Source: Trebonia sp. (GTDB lineage: Bacteria; Actinomycetota; Actinomycetes; Streptosporangiales; Streptosporangiaceae). Taken from it: a stretch of 31,931 nucleotides of DNA. Both the position numbers and the translations under genes were made by a program. The notes beneath the pieces were generated by a model. That model saw only the letters and a list, made by a program, of their open reading frames with translations, did no database searches and was not told the origin of the DNA. The stretch is taken from positions 1 to 31,931 of the forward strand of contig JASHPP010000565.1 of the NCBI GenBank assembly GCA_030038035.1. Reading direction: 5' to 3'. Below are positions 1-6,838 of this stretch, piece after piece; within the stretch, counting starts at the first letter, position 1, and each line of letters opens with the position of its first letter.

Positions 1-365
1 GCGTCGAGCTCGGGCATGTCGCGGGCGATGAACCAGCGGTCGGTCGCGATCGAGTTCCCGCACAGCGGCACCTTGCGCGGCTCGGACACGTGCTGCCGCA
101 CATACGCGAGCACCGCCTCGGCCGCCTCGGCCAGCGTGATCCCGCTCGGCAGGTCGGCCAGCAGCCCGGACGTGGTGTGCATCTCGCGCACCACGTCACT
201 CATCTGGTCAAGTGCCTCGGCCGGCGGCTTGATGATCAGGTCGATGCCGTCATCGAGCAGGTTCAGGTTGGCGTCGGTGACGAGGCACGCGATCTCGATG
301 AGCGCGTCGCGCTCGACATCGAGCCCTGTCATCTCGCAGTCGATCCAAACCAGCCGGTCGTTCAT
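1..365 (-). CDS. orn: Oligoribonuclease (3' end outside window)
   Basis: A DEDDh-family 3'-5' exoribonuclease that degrades two- to five-nucleotide RNAs, and pGpG in organisms that use c-di-GMP. The reading frame starts at ATG 365 and runs off the left edge, so about 121 residues are visible. The N-terminus MNDRLVWIDCEMTGLD carries the DEDD motif I (D-x-E), followed by the conserved stretch ALIEIACLVTDANL and a later CGNSIATDRWFIARDMPELD segment, all typical of Orn. It lies 67 bases downstream of the PNPOx-like gene on the same strand and could be cotranscribed with it. The Shine-Dalgarno is weak. The C-terminal catalytic residues cannot be seen. The family assignment is secure. Confidence 0.95.
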   Translation of the reverse strand, partial: MNDRLVWIDCEMTGLDVERDALIEIACLVTDANLNLLDDGIDLIIKPPAEALDQMSDVVREMHTTSGLLADLPSGITLAEAAEAVLAYVRQHVSEPRKVPLCGNSIATDRWFIARDMPELD

Positions 366-390
366 CTCAACTAGATTAAGGCCATTTTTA

Positions 391-412
391 ATTATCCCGA
401 ACGATCCCGGCC
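391..412 (+). repeat. Dispersed 19-bp repeat, copy 1
   Basis: In the 67-base gap between the PNPOx-like gene and orn lies ATTATCCCGAACGATCCCGG followed by CC. It matches 11071-11089 at 18 of 19 positions and the reverse complement of 23951-23969 at 18 of 19. The function is unknown. Confidence 0.55.
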
Positions 413-432
413 GACTCTTCCGCGCACATGTC

Positions 433-1092
433 TCAATTCCGGTAGTTCCGGATGTGCGCAGGCATCTCCACGCCGGCGCGCAGCAGCGGGTCTGGTTCCG
501 GTTCGCCGAACGTCACCGCCGCCGGCAGCACGCCCGCCCACACGTCCAGGCCGTAGTCCTCCGGTTCGTCCTTGGGCATCCCGGTGCGGATCTTCACCGA
601 CGCCTCGGTCAGCGGCAGCGACAGCACGGCGGTGGCGGCCATCTCCTTCTTGGTCGGCTGCCTGGCCGCCGCCCAGCGGCCCGGGATCAGGTGGTCGGTG
701 ATGACCTCAAGGGCGTGCCAGCGCTCGTCGTCGTCGCGCACGATGGCCGCGGCGCCGAACACGACCGCGCTGCGGTAGTTCACCGAGTGGCTGAACACCG
801 CCCGCGCGCAGACCAGCCCGTCCATGTGCGTGACGGTCACGCACACCCGCTGCCCGTCCGCCGCGCCGAACGCCCCGTTCGCCGACGATCCGTGCAGGTA
901 AAGCGTGTCGCCGTCGCGGCCGTAGGCGGTCGGCAGCACGAAAGGCGCGCCGTCGGCCAGCACGCCCAGGTGGCAGATGAGGCCGGCGTCGAGCACGGCG
1001 TACAGGTCGGCGCGGTCGGTCATGCCACGCTCATGATGCCTGCGCAGCGTGGTGCGGGGCGTGCCGGACAGCGGGGTGGTGTCAATGCTCAT
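433..1092 (-). CDS. Pyridoxamine 5'-phosphate oxidase-like flavin-binding protein
   Basis: A 219-residue protein of the split-barrel FMN-binding superfamily (Pyridox_ox_2 type). Seen: an N-terminal helix (TPRTTLRRHHERGMTDRADL), then VLDAGLICHLGVLADGAPFVLPTAYGRDGDTLYLHGSSANG, the typical barrel that binds flavin phosphate, and further on VNYRSAVVFGAA. The start is ATG 1092; the frame stays open upstream with no better start, and the Shine-Dalgarno is poor. The gene is divergent from a MocR-type regulator, a common pairing in actinomycetes, so it is the probable target of that regulator. The exact reaction is unknown: members include B6 oxidases, nitroreductase-like enzymes and F420/FMN binders. 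Family is well supported, substrate is not. Confidence 0.85.
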   Translation of the reverse strand: MSIDTTPLSGTPRTTLRRHHERGMTDRADLYAVLDAGLICHLGVLADGAPFVLPTAYGRDGDTLYLHGSSANGAFGAADGQRVCVTVTHMDGLVCARAVFSHSVNYRSAVVFGAAAIVRDDDERWHALEVITDHLIPGRWAAARQPTKKEMAATAVLSLPLTEASVKIRTGMPKDEPEDYGLDVWAGVLPAAVTFGEPEPDPLLRAGVEMPAHIRNYRN

Positions 1093-1111
1093 GATCCCGT
1101 ACCCTATGCGC

Positions 1112-1138
1112 AAAGTGGACTGGTGAAAATAGCCACTT
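1112..1138. promoter_or_regulatory. Candidate MocR/PdxR operator in a divergent promoter
   Basis: Between the two divergent genes AAAGTGGACTG (1112-1122) is followed by an inverted copy: CCACTT at 1133-1138, read on the minus strand as GAAGTGGCTA. The perfect arms AAGTGG and CCACTT are 14 bases apart. From memory, PdxR-type MocR regulators of actinobacteria bind sites close to AAAGTGGWCTA, which both copies resemble. The site lies just upstream of both start codons, so autorepression plus control of the flavoprotein gene is inferred. Confidence 0.5.
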
Positions 1139-1152
1139 CTGGAGGGTTGCCG

Positions 1153-2592
1153 ATGACCATTTCGCGCGCGGACCTGCCCGTGGTGGTGGACCGCCGCGCC
1201 GCCGCACCCCTGGCGGCGCAGATATCCGCGCAAGTCAGGGAGGCAGTCACGGTCGGCGTGCTCGGCCTGGGGGAGCGGCTGCCGTCCACCAGGGACCTGG
1301 CGGACATGCTCGGCGTGAGCCGGACCGTCGTCACGACCGCGTACACCCAGCTGTTCGCCGAAGGCTGGCTGGAGGGCCGCCACGGCTCCGGCACCTACGT
1401 GGCCGACGTAGCCCCTGGCCTCTCCCCGCCTCCCCCCGCCTCCCCGCCCCGCCCGGCTTCCCCAGCCCCCACCGCCTCCTCGGCAACTGCGCCGGGGGAC
1501 CTCATCGAGCTGCGGCCGGGGGTCCCGTGGGCGGCCGGGATCGAGCCCGCCGTGTGGCGGCGCGCGTGGCGGTCCGCCGGAACCCGTCCGCCGGCGCTGT
1601 GGCCCGACCCCTACGGCCTGCCCGAACTGCGCGCCGAACTCGCCGCGTACCTGCGCCGGTCCCGCGGCCTGCTCGCCACTCCCGCGAACATCCTGGTGAC
1701 CAGGGGGGTGGCCGGCGGGCTGGCGCTGCTCGCGGCGGCGCTCGTGCGCCCGGGCGACACGGTCGGCGTCGAAGAACCGGGCTACCCCGCCGCGCGGGAA
1801 GTCCTGCACAGGGCCGGCGCGCGGGTCGTGCCGTGCCGCGTGGACGTGCACGGCATCGTGCCCGACGAGCTGCCCCGTAACCTGCGCCTGCTGTACACCA
1901 CGCCCGCGCACCAGTACCCGCTCGGCGGCCGGCTCCCCGTCGCCCGCAGGCACGCGCTGATCGGCTGGGCGCGCGCCACCGGCGCTGTCGTCGTGGAGGA
2001 CGACTACGACAGCGAGTTCCGCTACGACGTCGGGCCGCTGCCCGCACTGCACAGCATGGACCCGGACGTGATCGTGTACCTGGGGACGGCGTCGAAGGTG
2101 CTGGCCCCGGGGTTCGGCGCCGGCTGGCTGGTCGCGGACCCCCACCTGGTCGAACGCCTGGCGCAGGTGCGCGTGGGCCTCGGCGATCGCGTTCCCGACC
2201 CGGTGCAGCACGCCCTGCTCACGCTGCTGGCCACCGGCGACCTGGAACGCCATGTCCGGCGGATGCGCCTGGAGTACGCGCGGCGCCGCGCGGCCCTGGT
2301 CGAGGCCCTGACCAGCCCGTGCGATGTCTGCGCCCCGTCCCGGCTGCTCGGCGAGACCGCCGGCATGCACGTGGTGCTCGAACTCCCGGCAGCCCGCCAG
2401 GCGGACCGCCTCGTGGCCGCCGCCGCCGAACGCGGCGTGGCGCTGTGGACGCTGGACCGCTACTTCGCAGGCCCGCCCACGGTCAGCGGCCTGATCCTCG
2501 GCTACGGCGCGGCGCCGCTGTCCGCAGTCCGCCGCGCCGCGGCCGAACTGCGCGCCCTGCTGACCCCCGTCGCCTACCCCGGCCCCGCCTGA
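1153..2592 (+). CDS. MocR-family (GntR/aminotransferase) transcriptional regulator
   Basis: A 479-residue fusion of a GntR-type winged helix (residues about 11-85, GERLPSTRDLADMLGVSRTVV) to a fold-type I aminotransferase-like domain. A linker rich in Pro and Ala (about 88-115) joins them. ATG 1153 is chosen because GGAGG lies eight bases upstream; the long open frame before it belongs to no gene. The PLP lysine is Lys315 in GTASKVLAP, with the upstream cofactor motif VVEDDYDSEFRYD. Most relatives have an Arg shortly after the lysine (SK-x-LAP-x-x-R); here the segment is SKVLAPGFGAGW, so that Arg is missing. Divergent from the PNPOx-like gene, this is probably a PdxR-like B6-sensing or related regulator. 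The effector is not known. Confidence 0.9.
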   Translation: MTISRADLPVVVDRRAAAPLAAQISAQVREAVTVGVLGLGERLPSTRDLADMLGVSRTVVTTAYTQLFAEGWLEGRHGSGTYVADVAPGLSPPPPASPPRPASPAPTASSATAPGDLIELRPGVPWAAGIEPAVWRRAWRSAGTRPPALWPDPYGLPELRAELAAYLRRSRGLLATPANILVTRGVAGGLALLAAALVRPGDTVGVEEPGYPAAREVLHRAGARVVPCRVDVHGIVPDELPRNLRLLYTTPAHQYPLGGRLPVARRHALIGWARATGAVVVEDDYDSEFRYDVGPLPALHSMDPDVIVYLGTASKVLAPGFGAGWLVADPHLVERLAQVRVGLGDRVPDPVQHALLTLLATGDLERHVRRMRLEYARRRAALVEALTSPCDVCAPSRLLGETAGMHVVLELPAARQADRLVAAAAERGVALWTLDRYFAGPPTVSGLILGYGAAPLSAVRRAAAELRALLTPVAYPGPA

Positions 2593-2803
2593 TGCCGCTA
2601 TCCGAGACCGGCCCGGACGGCTGTCTCAGATGCTGGGACACCTTTTGCAAGATAGGACCCGAAACGCAGTTTCCATGCCCGGTTTTGTCATGTTTTGTCC
2701 CTGCCGTTCGGGACCTAACTTGGGCCAGAGCACCGGCACGGCTGCGCCGAGGCAGGGCCGCGGGGCGGCCGGGCTGGGGCTACGCCGGGCTAGGGCGGCC
2801 GGG

Positions 2804-3481
2804 CTAGGCAGGGATCGGGAGCGCGGCGGCCGGTGTCAGCTGCGCGGGCAGTTCGCGCGTGTGGACCTGCAGCACCTGCGCCCCGGTGAGCCGGTCGACG
2901 TCGATCCCGCCTGGGCCGATGTTGGCGCAGTCAGGAACCTGCGACGCGCCGAAGTGGCCGCCCCTGGCCCACAGCATCCTGCTGCGTTCGGCGCACGCGC
3001 GGGCGGGCCCGGAACCCGTGCCGCGGTGGGGAGTCGGCTGGCCGGCCGGCCACTGCCGTGGCACCTGCCAGGAGTCAAGCCAGCTGACGATCGCCCCGAT
3101 GCCGGTGAGCGGGCCGTTGGTGAACGGGTCGGCGGGATGCCAGAGCACGCCGATCTGCACGCAGATCCGGCCCTCGGTGTTGACGTTGTCGGGAGCGGCT
3201 GGCACCCGGTCCGGTCCCCAGTCGAGCTGCTCGGGCGCGCCGAGCGCGCGGCCGGCCCGCAAGATCGAGATGAGCTGGACGATCTCGCCGGTCACCGGGT
3301 CCCAGACGAGATGGCAGGGGCGGCATTCGCTGACCAGCCGCTGCGCTGCCGACTGGATGGACACTGCCCGCGGGGCGGTTCCCAGGGTCAGCCAGACTGC
3401 CCGCGGGGCGCCACCCCGTAGGGGGCCGCCGTCAGTTTCCGCCCGGATGCGTTTTGCTCCCGGCATCCATGCGTGTGGCAC
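2804..3481 (-). CDS. Hypothetical protein resembling amidase_2/PGRP-type lysins
   Basis: A 225-residue protein. GTG 3481 is chosen because GGAGGG lies seven to eight bases upstream; ATG 3466 is the alternative. Visible segments are CHLVWDPVTGEIVQLI, NTEGRICVQIGVLWHPADPF, IVSWLDSWQVPRQWPAG and GGHFGASQVP followed by GPGGID. These are reminiscent of actinophage and actinomycete proteins with an N-acetylmuramoyl-L-alanine amidase / peptidoglycan-recognition fold, where His in the first segment and in the GGH segment would be metal ligands. No signal peptide or membrane segment is visible. The 3' end overlaps a GC-rich repeat (GGGCGGCCGGGCT twice, about 2763-2807). No neighbour explains its role. 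The fold call comes from remembered family patterns and is tentative. Confidence 0.55.
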   Translation of the reverse strand: MPHAWMPGAKRIRAETDGGPLRGGAPRAVWLTLGTAPRAVSIQSAAQRLVSECRPCHLVWDPVTGEIVQLISILRAGRALGAPEQLDWGPDRVPAAPDNVNTEGRICVQIGVLWHPADPFTNGPLTGIGAIVSWLDSWQVPRQWPAGQPTPHRGTGSGPARACAERSRMLWARGGHFGASQVPDCANIGPGGIDVDRLTGAQVLQVHTRELPAQLTPAAALPIPA

Positions 3482-3592
3482 TGGCTTTCCCTCCCAAGTA
3501 AGGGTCTAGACCTCGCGGTCCACGACTTCTCTCACTTGCTTACGCCCCTAGCTGCGATTAGTCCAGAGGGGAGGCGGCGAATCCAGATGGAA

Positions 3593-3752
3593 GCAATCTG
3601 CAAAGCGGCAGGAATCAATGTCGTTGATCTGGGGAGAGCGCGGTCGGCTAACGGTTAAGATTGCCACGCGAAGCCGCAGGCGCCAGCCGGGAAACCACCG
3701 TGGGGCAGCCTGCAAAGATGAGGCCCGGCGCCCCGCTTTCGCCGGGCCTCAT
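3593..3752 (+). ncRNA. Candidate structured RNA or leader of unknown function
   Basis: The 363 bases between the lysin-like gene and the DapA-family gene hold no convincing ORF; the only frame (3473-3658) has AT-rich third positions and no ribosome site. Instead there is ordered pairing: CCCCT/AGGGG (3545-3549 with 3567-3571), a perfect 7-bp stem GCAATCT/AGATTGC (3593-3599 with 3658-3664) enclosing an ATCAA/TTGAT hairpin, then GCAGGC/GCCTGC (3676-3681 with 3708-3713), and finally a strong 13-bp hairpin. I recognise no known riboswitch. It may be a small RNA read on the plus strand, or merely 3' flanking DNA of the converging gene. Confidence 0.3.
3718..3752. terminator. Strong bidirectional hairpin terminator
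   Basis: A perfect 13-bp stem: 3718-3730 (ending AGGCCCGGCG) pairs with 3740-3752 (starting CGCCGGGCCT) around a nine-base loop. There is no long U tract on either strand. It is well placed to end transcripts from the DapA-family operon (minus strand, stop at 3845) and any plus-strand transcript of the preceding structured region. Confidence 0.65.
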
Positions 3753-3844
3753 TATGGAAGACGGCTGCCGTGGCAAACGGGTTCACATGAGACACCCGCG
3801 TTTGCCGACCTGTTACAAACAAGGCCCGTCAGCGCGGGCGGCGG

Positions 3845-4759
3845 CTAGCCGACGGCCGGGGCCAGCGACGCGACGAGATCGGCGATCCTGGCGGCGACTT
3901 CCGCACCGGGATCGGCCACCGGCATCCGGGCTGCCATCGGGACGAAGCCGCGCAACCGCAGCGCCTCCTTGACCTGGCCGATGCTCGCGCCCGTCGAGGC
4001 GATCGCGGCGACCTCGGCCTGATGGCGCGCCGCCCCGTTCTCGTCGCCCGCGGCCAGTGCCGCCGAAAGCGCGCTGAAGACCTCGGGAAATGCGGCCGCC
4101 CGTGCGGAAATAATCCCGGCACCGCCGGCGCGCAGCGTCGCCGCCAGGTCGGTGTCGTCGCCGGAAAAGATCTTCAGCCAGGGACATGCCGCCGCGCACG
4201 CCGCCACATTCCCAGCCGCGGCACCGCTGAACTTGGCGCCCGCCAGCCCGGCCGCCTGGGCCAGTTCGGCGAATTCCGCGGGCGGGACAGCCACGCCTGT
4301 CCGTTCGGGATACACATATGAATAAAGCCCCGCCGTCGGAGCGGCTTCTCGTATTCGCTGGTAATAAGCGGTGACTTCGGCCGGTGTCGGGTGCAGGTAA
4401 TAGGGCGTGATCGCGGCGATCCGCGTGGCGCCGAGGGCCGCCGCGCCGCGGGTGAGCCGCGCGGCCCGGTGGGCGTCCGGCGCGCCGATGTGGGCGATCA
4501 CCCGGTCCGGCCCGGCGACCTGCAGTGCGATCTCGACGAGCGTCATCCGCTCGTCGTCATCAAGCGCCGGGAACTCACCCGTGGTGCCGGCCACGAACAG
4601 GCCGTCCACGCTGTCGGCGAGGAACCGGAACAGCCGACGGGCGATCGCGGCGTCCAGTGCGCCGTCAGGCGTGAACGGAGTGGGCGCCGCGGCGAAGACG
4701 ACGCCCGCCACCTGCGCGTTCGCTGCAGCGACTGCAGCGACTTCAGCGACGTCGGCCAT
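3845..4759 (-). CDS. DapA/NAL-family class I aldolase (dihydrodipicolinate synthase-like)
   Basis: A 304-residue TIM-barrel lyase that forms a Schiff base with pyruvate or another 2-oxo acid. Motifs: GTTGEF (58-63) for the carboxylate, Tyr148 in YVYPERTG and the Schiff-base Lys176 in GAKFSG. The family includes DHDPS, N-acetylneuraminate lyase and keto-deoxy sugar-acid dehydratase/aldolases. The Ala-rich start and lack of a lysine-pathway neighbour argue for a catabolic or unassigned member rather than the housekeeping dapA. The start ATG 4759 lies one base after the stop of the upstream membrane-protein gene (TGA, then T, then ATG), which implies translational coupling; no independent ribosome site is seen. 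Substrate unknown. Confidence 0.85.
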   Translation of the reverse strand: MADVAEVAAVAAANAQVAGVVFAAAPTPFTPDGALDAAIARRLFRFLADSVDGLFVAGTTGEFPALDDDERMTLVEIALQVAGPDRVIAHIGAPDAHRAARLTRGAAALGATRIAAITPYYLHPTPAEVTAYYQRIREAAPTAGLYSYVYPERTGVAVPPAEFAELAQAAGLAGAKFSGAAAGNVAACAAACPWLKIFSGDDTDLAATLRAGGAGIISARAAAFPEVFSALSAALAAGDENGAARHQAEVAAIASTGASIGQVKEALRLRGFVPMAARMPVADPGAEVAARIADLVASLAPAVG

Positions 4760-4760
4760 A

Positions 4761-5315
4761 TCAGCGCGGCTGGGTCTTGAAGAACGCCGTCGACGTCGGG
4801 CGCCACAAGAAGAACAGCGAAGCCAGGCCTATCACCCAGATCACCAGCACAATGACCATGGAGGCGATCAGGGTGGCCGCGCCGCGGGTCTGGCCGATGT
4901 TCACGTAGGTGTAGTACGTCCACAGCACGAAGAACACCGACGCGGTGATCCGCGCCCAGTTCCGTCCGGCGCTGTTCATCCTGGCCATCCACAGCCACAG
5001 GGCGATCGCGATCAGCCCGATGATGATTACCTCGACAACGTAGAACGTGGCGAGGGAATGGATCTGGCTGACAGTGAGCTGCTTCGACTTGGGCTGCGTC
5101 TTGTTCGAGGCGATCAGCGCATTAATCAGCGCACTCCGCTCAGATGCTGTGACGATCACCCCGAACGCAAGGTAGACGGTGCTGGCGGCAGCGCCGGCGA
5201 GCATGAGCTTGACCGCCCACTGCACGGTGCCCGGCGCCGCGAGCAGGCGGTCGGGAAGCGCCTGCTTGCGCCCGGCGGGAACCTTCTTGTCGCTGCCTGC
5301 GGAAGACTTGAACAT
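4761..5315 (-). CDS. Four-TM integral membrane protein of unknown function
   Basis: A 184-residue protein starting at ATG 5315 (MFKSSAGSDKK), with AGGGCAGGA just upstream. A short charged N-terminus precedes four hydrophobic segments: VKLMLAGAAASTVYLAFGVI, FYVVEVIIIGLIAIALWLW, ITASVFFVLWTYYTYV and LIASMVIVLVIWVIGLASLF. Small four-helix proteins of this kind are common beside unrelated genes in actinomycetes, and I cannot name a function. It is the first gene of a two-gene unit with the DapA-family lyase. A GTG at 5330 is a less likely start. Confidence 0.8.
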   Translation of the reverse strand: MFKSSAGSDKKVPAGRKQALPDRLLAAPGTVQWAVKLMLAGAAASTVYLAFGVIVTASERSALINALIASNKTQPKSKQLTVSQIHSLATFYVVEVIIIGLIAIALWLWMARMNSAGRNWARITASVFFVLWTYYTYVNIGQTRGAATLIASMVIVLVIWVIGLASLFFLWRPTSTAFFKTQPR

Positions 5316-5488
5316 GTCCTGCCCTAACGTGACGCGCTGACGTTCGAAGCATAGTCGGGGTGGGCCGCGAAGCCACACACACGGCACATGTCCTGTCTGT
5401 CCTACCTTCTAAGTATTGGCGGAAACTCGTCTGGCAACGGCGTGCGCGATATCATTCACAGGTCATCGCGCTCGCAAGCGCGAATGCG

Positions 5489-5511
5489 CGTGCAGACAGC
5501 TCGTGCAGACA
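5489..5511 (+). promoter_or_regulatory. Direct repeat in the divergent promoter upstream of the XRE gene
   Basis: CGTGCAGACA occurs at 5489-5498 and again at 5502-5511, 13 bases apart, with a further partial GTGCAG near 5530. The 269-base gap (5316-5584) otherwise holds only promoter-type sequence between the membrane-protein gene and the XRE gene. Binding by the XRE regulator is a guess from position. Confidence 0.3.
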
Positions 5512-5584
5512 TGCTTCTGGGTGGTGAGAAAGTGCAGGTTGGGGGGGAGTACCGGCCCGCAGCGGGGCCTGAAAGGGGCTCGGG

Positions 5585-6469
5585 ATGAGCATCAGTCCGC
5601 CTGGGGGCGGCGTTGTCCCCGTAGGCGGACCCACGGTACTGCGAATCCTGCTTGGCGCACAGCTTCGCCGCCTGCGGGAGTCGGCCAACATCTCGCGTGA
5701 GGACGCGGGTTACCACATACGCGCGTCCGGCTCCAAGATCAGCCGGATGGAGCTCGGCCGCGTGTCGTTCAAGGAACGTGACATCACCGATCTGCTCGAG
5801 CTCTACGGGGTCACCGATCCCGTGCACCGTGAGCAGCTCGTGCAGCTGACCCGCGACGCCAACGCCCCGGCGTGGTGGCAGCGGCTACAGGATGTCGTGC
5901 CCGACTGGTTCGCCGTCTACGTGGGCCTTGAGGAGGCCGCGCAGCTCATTCGTGTCTACGAGGTGCAGTTCGTGCCCGGCCTGCTGCAGACCGAGGACTA
6001 CGCCCGCGCGGTCGTATTGCAGGGGGCGCCAGGCGCCGACCCCGCCGACGTCGAACGGCGGGTCGCCCTGCGGATGGGCCGGCAGAAGCTGCTCGAGAAG
6101 GACGACCCGCCCAAGCTGTGGGCGATCGTCGATGAGGCGGCGCTGCGCCGCCCGATGGGCGGCCGCGAGGTTCTCGTCGCGCAGATCGAGCGGCTGATGG
6201 ACGCGATCAGCGACCCCAACGTGACGCTGCAGGTCATGCCGTTCCGGTATGGTGGGCACGCGGCTGAGGGCGGCGCGTTCACGATCATGCGGTTCCCTGA
6301 AGCGGACCTGCCAGACATGGTCTACATGGAGTACCTGACCGGCGCGCTATACCTCGACAAGCCAGACGAAGTCGAAAGGTACGCTGCGGTGATGGAGCGG
6401 CTCTCGGTGGCGGGAACCTCACCCGACCGGACGAGGGAGATCCTGACCGCGATCTTGAAGGAGATCTGA
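5585..6469 (+). CDS. XRE-family regulator with DUF5753 (Scr1-type)
   Basis: A 294-residue protein. Residues about 20-75 form the helix-turn-helix (LRRLRESANISREDAGYHIR, then SKISRMELGR). The remainder is the DUF5753 sensor-like domain, with AWWQRLQDVVPDWFAVYVGLE, VPGLLQTEDYARAV, and a C-terminal part ending ADLPDMVYMEYLTGALYLDK. ATG 5585 follows AAGGGGCTCGGG. Such proteins are multiplied in actinomycete genomes and almost always sit beside a DUF397 protein, as here (next gene five bases after the stop). Known examples act on development and antibiotic output; the two partners have been discussed as antagonistic pairs. The specific target is not known. Confidence 0.92.
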   Translation: MSISPPGGGVVPVGGPTVLRILLGAQLRRLRESANISREDAGYHIRASGSKISRMELGRVSFKERDITDLLELYGVTDPVHREQLVQLTRDANAPAWWQRLQDVVPDWFAVYVGLEEAAQLIRVYEVQFVPGLLQTEDYARAVVLQGAPGADPADVERRVALRMGRQKLLEKDDPPKLWAIVDEAALRRPMGGREVLVAQIERLMDAISDPNVTLQVMPFRYGGHAAEGGAFTIMRFPEADLPDMVYMEYLTGALYLDKPDEVERYAAVMERLSVAGTSPDRTREILTAILKEI

Positions 6470-6474
6470 GCGCA

Positions 6475-6753
6475 GTGGCAGGCAACGGCGCCGTCTACAA
6501 CGGCATGCCGGCTGGGGACCTGGATGTCCAGTGGCGTTCTGTCGGGGGAGCGGCCAGAGCGGCCGGCGTGCCCGGCCCGGCCGGTCCGGCCGGCCCGGGG
6601 GCGGGCGTCGAGATGGCCAAGCTGCCCGACGGCCAGATCGCGGTGCGGAATTCCGCTGATCCGGACGGCCCGGCGCTGATCTACACGCGGGCGGAGATCG
6701 AAGCGCTGATCGGCGGCGCGCAGGACGGGGATTTCGACGCGCTCCTCGCCTGA
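6475..6753 (+). CDS. DUF397 domain protein, partner of the XRE regulator
   Basis: A 92-residue protein starting at GTG 6475; the VYNGMPAGDL start is typical of DUF397 proteins, which supports this start over ATG 6505. The C-terminal half is diagnostic: VRNSADPDGPALIYTRAEIE followed by GGAQDGDFD. The usual middle segment (W-x-KSS, then NCVEVA) is changed: the Cys is absent and a collagen-like GVPGPAGPAGPGAG stretch precedes VEMAKL. It is almost certainly translated from the same mRNA as the regulator. DUF397 proteins are thought to modulate the paired XRE protein; the mechanism is inferred. Confidence 0.88.
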   Translation: MAGNGAVYNGMPAGDLDVQWRSVGGAARAAGVPGPAGPAGPGAGVEMAKLPDGQIAVRNSADPDGPALIYTRAEIEALIGGAQDGDFDALLA

Positions 6754-6838
6754 GGCGGTCACGCCGGTCCCGGGTCCGCAACCGCTATCCAGAACGGACC
6801 GGCGGCTGCTGTGGTGGGAGATCGTTGCTGTCTTCGCG

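Noticed and set aside
433..2370. A 645-codon open frame on the minus strand
   Set aside because: Its left part is the PNPOx-like gene, but from 1093 on it is antisense to the MocR gene, which has family motifs; the fusion is an artefact of high GC.
3593..3664. A 72-base segment closed by a perfect 7-bp stem, tRNA-like in size
   Set aside because: No T-arm GTTC loop, no D-arm and no seven-base anticodon loop; not a tRNA.
4299..4315. Minus-strand TATCCCGAACGGACAGG as a further repeat copy
   Set aside because: It encodes the conserved YPERTG motif of the DapA family, so the match is explained by coding.
6786..6802. TATCCAGAACGGACCGG as a repeat copy
   Set aside because: Two mismatches and a gap, and it fits the CPBP N-terminal coding frame.
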